A stretch of DNA of 18,561 nucleotides from positions 1-18,561 of the forward strand of contig CAUJKG010000059.1 in the NCBI GenBank assembly GCA_963205465.1, read 5' to 3'. Below the pieces are notes generated by a model. The model was not told the origin of the DNA. It worked only from the letters and a program-made list of their open reading frames with translations, and searched no databases. The DNA comes from Pseudomonadota bacterium (lineage in GTDB: Bacteria; Pseudomonadota; Alphaproteobacteria; Rhizobiales; Xanthobacteraceae). Each line of letters begins with the position of its first letter. Within the stretch, counting starts at the first letter, position 1. Of the stretch, positions 13,292 through 18,561 are shown one piece after another. Made by a program: the position numbers and the translations under genes.

Positions 13292-14143
13292 ATGGCGCGT
13301 AGTGACAAATACGGCTTCTTCTCGCGGCTCTTTCGCAAGGGCCCGGTGGTGCCGGTCGTGCGGCTTTCCGGCGCTATCGGCATGCAGGTGCCGTTGATGT
13401 CCTCGATGTCGCTCGCCAGCGTTTCGAAGCAGCTCGACAAAGCATTCGGCTATAGCCGCGCCTCCGCAATCGCGCTCGTCGTCAACTCGCCCGGCGGCTC
13501 GCCGGCGCAGTCGCATCTCATTTATCAGCGCATCCGGCAGCTTGCCGACAAGAACAAGAAGAAGGTGTTTGTCTTCGTCGAGGACGTCGCGGCGAGCGGC
13601 GGCTACATGATCGCCTGCGCAGGCGACGAAATCATCGCCGACACTTATTCCATCGTCGGCTCGATCGGCGTCGTCTCCGCGAGCTTCGGCTTCGAGAAGA
13701 TGCTGAAGAAGATCGGCATCGAGCGCCGCGTCTATACCGCCGGCGACAGCAAGCGTCAGTTAGATGCCTTCCTGCCCGAGAAACCCGAAGACATCGAACG
13801 GCTCAAAGCGCTGCAGTTGAAGATCCATGCCGAATTCATCGCGCTCGTGAAAAAGAGCCGCGGCAAACGCATCAACAACGACGACAAGACGCTCTTCAAC
13901 GGCGAATACTGGCTCGCCGAACAGGCGCAGGAATACGGCCTGATCGACGGGGTCGGGGATCTGCGCGGCACCTTGCAGAAGCGCTTCGGCAAGAACGTGG
14001 CCACGCCTTTGATCGCACCGCCGAGCGGATTTCTCGCCCGTCGCCTCCCGGGGCTTTCCGGTTCTATAATGCCGGACGACTGGGCGCAGACGACGCTCGC
14101 CACGCTGGAAGAGCGGGCGCTGTGGAGCCGGTACGGACTTTGA
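13292..14143 (+). CDS. S49-family serine peptidase (SppA/SohB-like)
   Basis: A 283-residue peptidase of the S49 (signal peptide peptidase A) clan. Family blocks are ALVVNSPGGSPAQSHLIYQR at 61-80, VFVEDVAASGGYMIACAGDE at 94-113 with the nucleophile Ser102, IVGSIGVVSA at 121-130, and YTAGDSKRQLDAFLPEKPED with the general base Lys154. The 52-residue spacing between the two equals the Ser147-Lys199 spacing of Bacillus SppA, which supports an active Ser-Lys dyad. Unlike E. coli SppA it has one catalytic domain, and there is no clear signal peptide or transmembrane helix, so it may be cytoplasmic or peripherally attached. GGAGA precedes the ATG. A C-terminal tail of about 50 residues (from GFLARRLPG) has no recognised role. 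It is followed by a 62-aa membrane protein and macAB in the same run. Confidence 0.9.
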   Translation: MARSDKYGFFSRLFRKGPVVPVVRLSGAIGMQVPLMSSMSLASVSKQLDKAFGYSRASAIALVVNSPGGSPAQSHLIYQRIRQLADKNKKKVFVFVEDVAASGGYMIACAGDEIIADTYSIVGSIGVVSASFGFEKMLKKIGIERRVYTAGDSKRQLDAFLPEKPEDIERLKALQLKIHAEFIALVKKSRGKRINNDDKTLFNGEYWLAEQAQEYGLIDGVGDLRGTLQKRFGKNVATPLIAPPSGFLARRLPGLSGSIMPDDWAQTTLATLEERALWSRYGL

Positions 14144-14165
14144 CCATGGTTGGTGAGGGATTGCG

Positions 14166-14354
14166 ATGCCTCCTGTAGTCGTCTGGCTGATCGGTGCCGC
14201 CGGAGCCGTAATCGGCGCCAAGCTCCTCTCGATGGCGCAGAAGAAAGTGAACGAGGATCTCGACCGCGTGCGCGAAACCGCAACCGAAGGCGGCGACGTG
14301 CGCAAGCTGGAGCGCGATCCCGTGACGGGTAATTATCGGCCCAGAAAGTCGTAG
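14166..14354 (+). CDS. Small single-pass membrane protein, unknown function
   Basis: A 62-residue protein with one N-terminal hydrophobic helix (residues 3-22, VVVWLIGAAGAVIGAKLLSM) and a charged tail (KKVNEDLDRVRETATEGG and KLERDPVTGNYRPRKS). It is too short for reliable family assignment. A good ribosome site (GAGGGA, about 5 nt upstream), the 22-bp gap after the peptidase and the 4-bp gap before macA support it as a real gene in this run. The tail is likely cytoplasmic and helical. It could be an accessory subunit of the adjacent S49 peptidase or the MacAB pump; this is inference from position only. Confidence 0.75.
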   Translation: MPPVVVWLIGAAGAVIGAKLLSMAQKKVNEDLDRVRETATEGGDVRKLERDPVTGNYRPRKS

Positions 14355-14358
14355 CGCC

Positions 14359-15548
14359 ATGCTGCAAAAGAACGAGCAAGTTTCCGCGCCGCGCGTTTCG
14401 CGCACCAAAAGCAAACGCTGGCTTTGGGGGCTTGCGATCGCGGCGCTGCTCTTGGGTGGTCTCGGCTGGTATTACCTCGGCAACGAAAGCAACAGTGCCG
14501 CCTCCTACCGCACGCAGCCGGTCATCAAAGGCGATCTCGAAAAGACGGTGACCGCGCTCGCACAGGTGCGGCCGAAAACCTTCGTCGATGTCGGCACACA
14601 AGTGTCGGGACAACTGCGCAGGGTCGCGGTCGAAATCGGCGACACGGTCAAGAAAGGCGACCTGATCGCGCAAATCGATCCGACCGTCTATCAAACGCGG
14701 GTGCTCGCCGGCCGCGCCAAGATCGACAATCTGAAAGCCCAACTCGATCAGGCCCGCGCGCAACTCGTGCTCGATCAGGCGCGTGAAGACCGCGCGCGCC
14801 AGCTCTATTCGACGAACGCGACCAGCAAAGACGCCTTCGAACTTGCGACCGCGAACCTGAAGATCAATCAGGGCAAGATCGCGTCCTTCGAGGCGCAGAT
14901 CAAGGAAATGGAAGCGACGCTCGCGGGCGACGAAGCCAACCTCAACTACACGAAAATCTTTGCCCCGCAGGACGGCACCATCGTCGATCAGATCGCATTC
15001 GAAGGCCAGACGCTGAACGCGAACCAGACCGCACCGATCATCGCGCGGATCGCCGATCTCGACGTGATGACGGTCTGGGCGCAGGTCGCCGAAGCCGATG
15101 TGCCGCGCGTCGTGGCCGGCATGCCGGTTTATTTCACGACGCTGGGCATGCCGGAGAAGCGCTACAGCGCGGTGGTGCGGCAGGTGCTCCCCACCCCGCA
15201 GACCGTGAACGACGTCATTCTTTATAACGTACTGATCGACGTGCCGAACAAGGAGCGCGAACTCATGACCAACATGACCGCGCAGGTGTTTTTCGTGCTC
15301 GGCGCGGTCAAGGATGCGACGCTGGTGCCGACAGCGGCGCTGCGCCCGCATCCGCGCGAGAAAGACGTCTACTTCGTGCGCGTGCTCGAGGACGGACAGA
15401 TCAAGCCGAAGCGCGTTACGGTCGGCCTGCAGGACCGCAATCTTTCGGAAGTGAAGAGCGGACTGAATCCGGGAGATCAAGCCGTGATCGGACAAATGCA
15501 GCGCAATGCCGAGCAGAAGCAGAAGGGCATCGGCGTCGGCAGATTCAA

Positions 15549-15552
<4 letters not shown>
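14359..15552 (+). CDS. macA: MacA-like periplasmic adaptor (membrane fusion protein) of a tripartite efflux pump
   Basis: A 397-residue HlyD/MacA-type adaptor. A positively charged cytoplasmic tail (KSKR near 17-20) precedes one membrane anchor at about 21-40. The periplasmic part follows the standard order: first half of the lipoyl-like domain (VDVGTQVSGQLRRVAVEIGD and VKKGDLIAQID), a coiled-coil hairpin (about 115-190, rich in A/Q/K/E), the second lipoyl half (YTKIFAPQDGTIVDQIAFEG), and a beta-barrel with the membrane-proximal domain (LRPHPREKDVYFVRVLEDG). It bridges the inner-membrane ATPase MacB to an outer-membrane TolC-type channel, not in this window. Its stop overlaps the macB start in ATGA (4 bp), a sign of translational coupling. 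The start at 14359 is 4 bp after the small membrane protein and has no strong ribosome site. Confidence 0.92.
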
Positions 15553-17543
<1,991 letters not shown>

Positions 17544-17544
17544 C

Positions 17545-17573
17545 TTGCTTTACACAACCACCCTGCCTAGGGT
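17545..17573 (+). promoter_or_regulatory. Possible glyQ promoter
   Basis: TTGCTT (17545-17550) and TAGGGT (17568-17573) are spaced by 17 bp between the macB stop and glyQ. The -35 is fair and the -10 poor. If used, transcription would begin inside the inverted repeat at 17571-17599, giving a leader of about 20 nt. Alternative promoters further upstream in macB cannot be excluded. Confidence 0.3.
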
Positions 17574-17599
17574 CGCGCCGATTTTCAAACGGCGCGACC
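17571..17599. promoter_or_regulatory. Perfect 10-bp-arm inverted repeat ending 1 bp before the glyQ start codon
   Basis: GGTCGCGCCG (17571-17580) and CGGCGCGACC (17590-17599) pair perfectly around the 9-nt loop ATTTTCAAA. The glyQ ATG is at 17601, so the hairpin occupies the place where a Shine-Dalgarno sequence should be, and none is visible. It has no T tract after it, so it is a poor macB terminator. It could block ribosome loading if folded, be a DNA operator over the promoter, or serve as a macB 3' end. Confidence 0.6.
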
Positions 17600-17600
17600 T

Positions 17601-18518
17601 ATGCTCGACAAAACCGATCCGCTTTCGCCCGCCCGCTCGTTTCAGGGCCTGATCCTCGCGCTCCAGAATTTCTGGGCGAAACAAGGCTGCGTGATCCTGC
17701 AGCCCTACGACATGGAAATGGGTGCCGGCACCTTCCATCCGGCGACGACCTTGCGCGCGCTGGGCCCGAAGCCGTGGAACGTCGCTTACGTGCAGCCCTC
17801 GCGCCGCCCCAAAGACGGCCGCTACGGCGAGAACCCGAACCGGCTCCAGCATTATTATCAGTATCAGGTGATCCTGAAGCCCTCGCCGCCGAACTTGCAG
17901 GAGCTCTATCTGCAATCGCTCGCGGCCATCGGCATTGACGCGAAGGTCCACGACATTCGCTTCGCCGAAGACGACTGGGAGAGTCCGACGCTTGGCGCGT
18001 GGGGGCTCGGCTGGGAGTGCTGGTGCGACGGCATGGAGGTTTCGCAGTTCACGTATTTCCAGCAAGTCGCGGGCTTCGAATGCGCGCCGGTGTCGGGCGA
18101 ACTGACCTACGGCCTCGAGCGGCTTGCAATGTATGTGCAGGGCGTCGAGAACGTCTACGACCTCAACTTCAACGGACTCGATGGCGACCGGAAGGTCACC
18201 TATGGCGACGTGTTCCTGCAGGCCGAGAAGGAATATTCGCGGCACAACTTCGAATATGCCGACACCGCGATGCTGTTCGAGCAGTTCAAGATGGCGGAGC
18301 ACGCCTGCAAGAAATATCTCGCCGACGGCGACCGCGGCGACGAGCACCTGATGGCGCTTCCCGCCTACGACCAGTGCATCAAGGCGAGCCACGTCTTCAA
18401 CCTTTTGGACTCGCGCGGCGTGATCTCGGTCACCGAGCGGCAGAGCTATATCCTGCGCGTGCGCGAACTTGCGAAAGCCTGCGGCACAGCCTGGCTGAAG
18501 ACCGAGGGAGGCCGCTAA
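17601..18518 (+). CDS. glyQ: Glycyl-tRNA synthetase alpha subunit
   Basis: The catalytic subunit of the tetrameric alpha2-beta2 bacterial glycyl-tRNA synthetase, charging tRNA-Gly with glycine in the cytoplasm. All 305 residues are present and match the family strongly: PARSFQGLILALQNFWAKQG at 10-29, CVILQPYDMEMGAGTFHPAT at 30-49, YVQPSRRPKDGRYGENPNRL at 63-82, and the class II motif 3 region GELTYGLERLAMYVQ at 166-180. The ATG at 17601 gives the usual N-terminus, but no Shine-Dalgarno sequence is visible; a hairpin lies there instead. The beta subunit gene (glyS) normally follows, yet the next start, immediately after the stop, does not begin like GlyS. Confidence 0.97.
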   Translation: MLDKTDPLSPARSFQGLILALQNFWAKQGCVILQPYDMEMGAGTFHPATTLRALGPKPWNVAYVQPSRRPKDGRYGENPNRLQHYYQYQVILKPSPPNLQELYLQSLAAIGIDAKVHDIRFAEDDWESPTLGAWGLGWECWCDGMEVSQFTYFQQVAGFECAPVSGELTYGLERLAMYVQGVENVYDLNFNGLDGDRKVTYGDVFLQAEKEYSRHNFEYADTAMLFEQFKMAEHACKKYLADGDRGDEHLMALPAYDQCIKASHVFNLLDSRGVISVTERQSYILRVRELAKACGTAWLKTEGGR

Positions 18519-18561
18519 ATGAGTGCTCCGAAAACCCTGCTGCAGATGGCCGGTGCGCCGC
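18519..18561 (+). CDS. Start of a gene directly after glyQ, truncated by the window edge; not GlyS-like
   Basis: An ATG at 18519 follows the glyQ TAA without a gap and has a strong ribosome site (GAGGGAGG, about 6-8 nt upstream, inside the end of glyQ). Only 14 codons are visible (MSAPKTLLQMAGAP). GlyS proteins normally open with a LLLELxSEEIPA-type segment, which this is not. The start faintly recalls some isochorismatase/cysteine-hydrolase proteins, but 14 residues cannot establish a family. Confidence 0.6.
   Translation, partial: MSAPKTLLQMAGAP

Overview
The window reads as an ordinary stretch of a GC-rich alphaproteobacterial chromosome, most likely Hyphomicrobiales (Rhizobiales) near Bradyrhizobium/Xanthobacteraceae. 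The support is high-GC codon use throughout, alphaproteobacterial-type protein sequences (NadA, GlyQ, a DUF2007 protein followed by a TrmN6-like methyltransferase), and two copies of a short palindromic intergenic repeat of a kind I remember from those genomes. I see no phage, insertion sequence, CRISPR array, tRNA or rRNA. No gap between genes exceeds about 280 bases.

Layout. (1) 1-661, minus: 5' part of nadA (quinolinate synthase), with a perfect 11-bp-arm palindrome upstream that looks like an NAD-biosynthesis operator. (2) 944-5813, plus: three tandem paralogous 12-TM MFS transporters, then a YhdH/AcuI-type acryloyl-CoA reductase. A palindromic repeat plus a terminator-like hairpin separate the first transporter from the other three genes. 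(3) 5896-7244: a small secreted four-cysteine protein (plus) meets a LysR-type regulator (minus) tail to tail, with 2 bp between the stop codons. The only good minus-strand terminator lies beyond the small gene, so the regulator transcript probably runs antisense through it. (4) 7337-9085, minus: exported TPR protein with a TTG start, divergent from ispE. (5) 9255-11204: ispE (plus) and a long-chain polyprenyl diphosphate synthase (minus) converge on the second copy of the repeat. Both are isoprenoid genes: IspE acts in the MEP pathway and the synthase makes quinone or lipid-carrier chains. (6) 11345-17543, plus: a closely packed run of a membrane-anchored GT2 glycosyltransferase, DUF2007 protein, TrmN6-like methyltransferase, S49 peptidase, 62-aa membrane protein, and a MacA/MacB efflux pair. 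It begins with an attenuator-like hairpin and T7 tract just before the first ribosome binding site. (7) 17601-18561, plus: glyQ with a hairpin ending 1 bp before its start codon, then the first codons of a gene that does not look like glyS.

Most genes are conserved housekeeping or envelope functions. I did not find a convincing new multi-gene system. The points most worth a second look are regulatory: the nadA palindrome, compensatory changes between the two repeat copies, the attenuator-like leader, the hairpin against glyQ, and the transporter triplication beside an acuI-like gene. Family assignments come from reading motifs in the translations; no database search was run.
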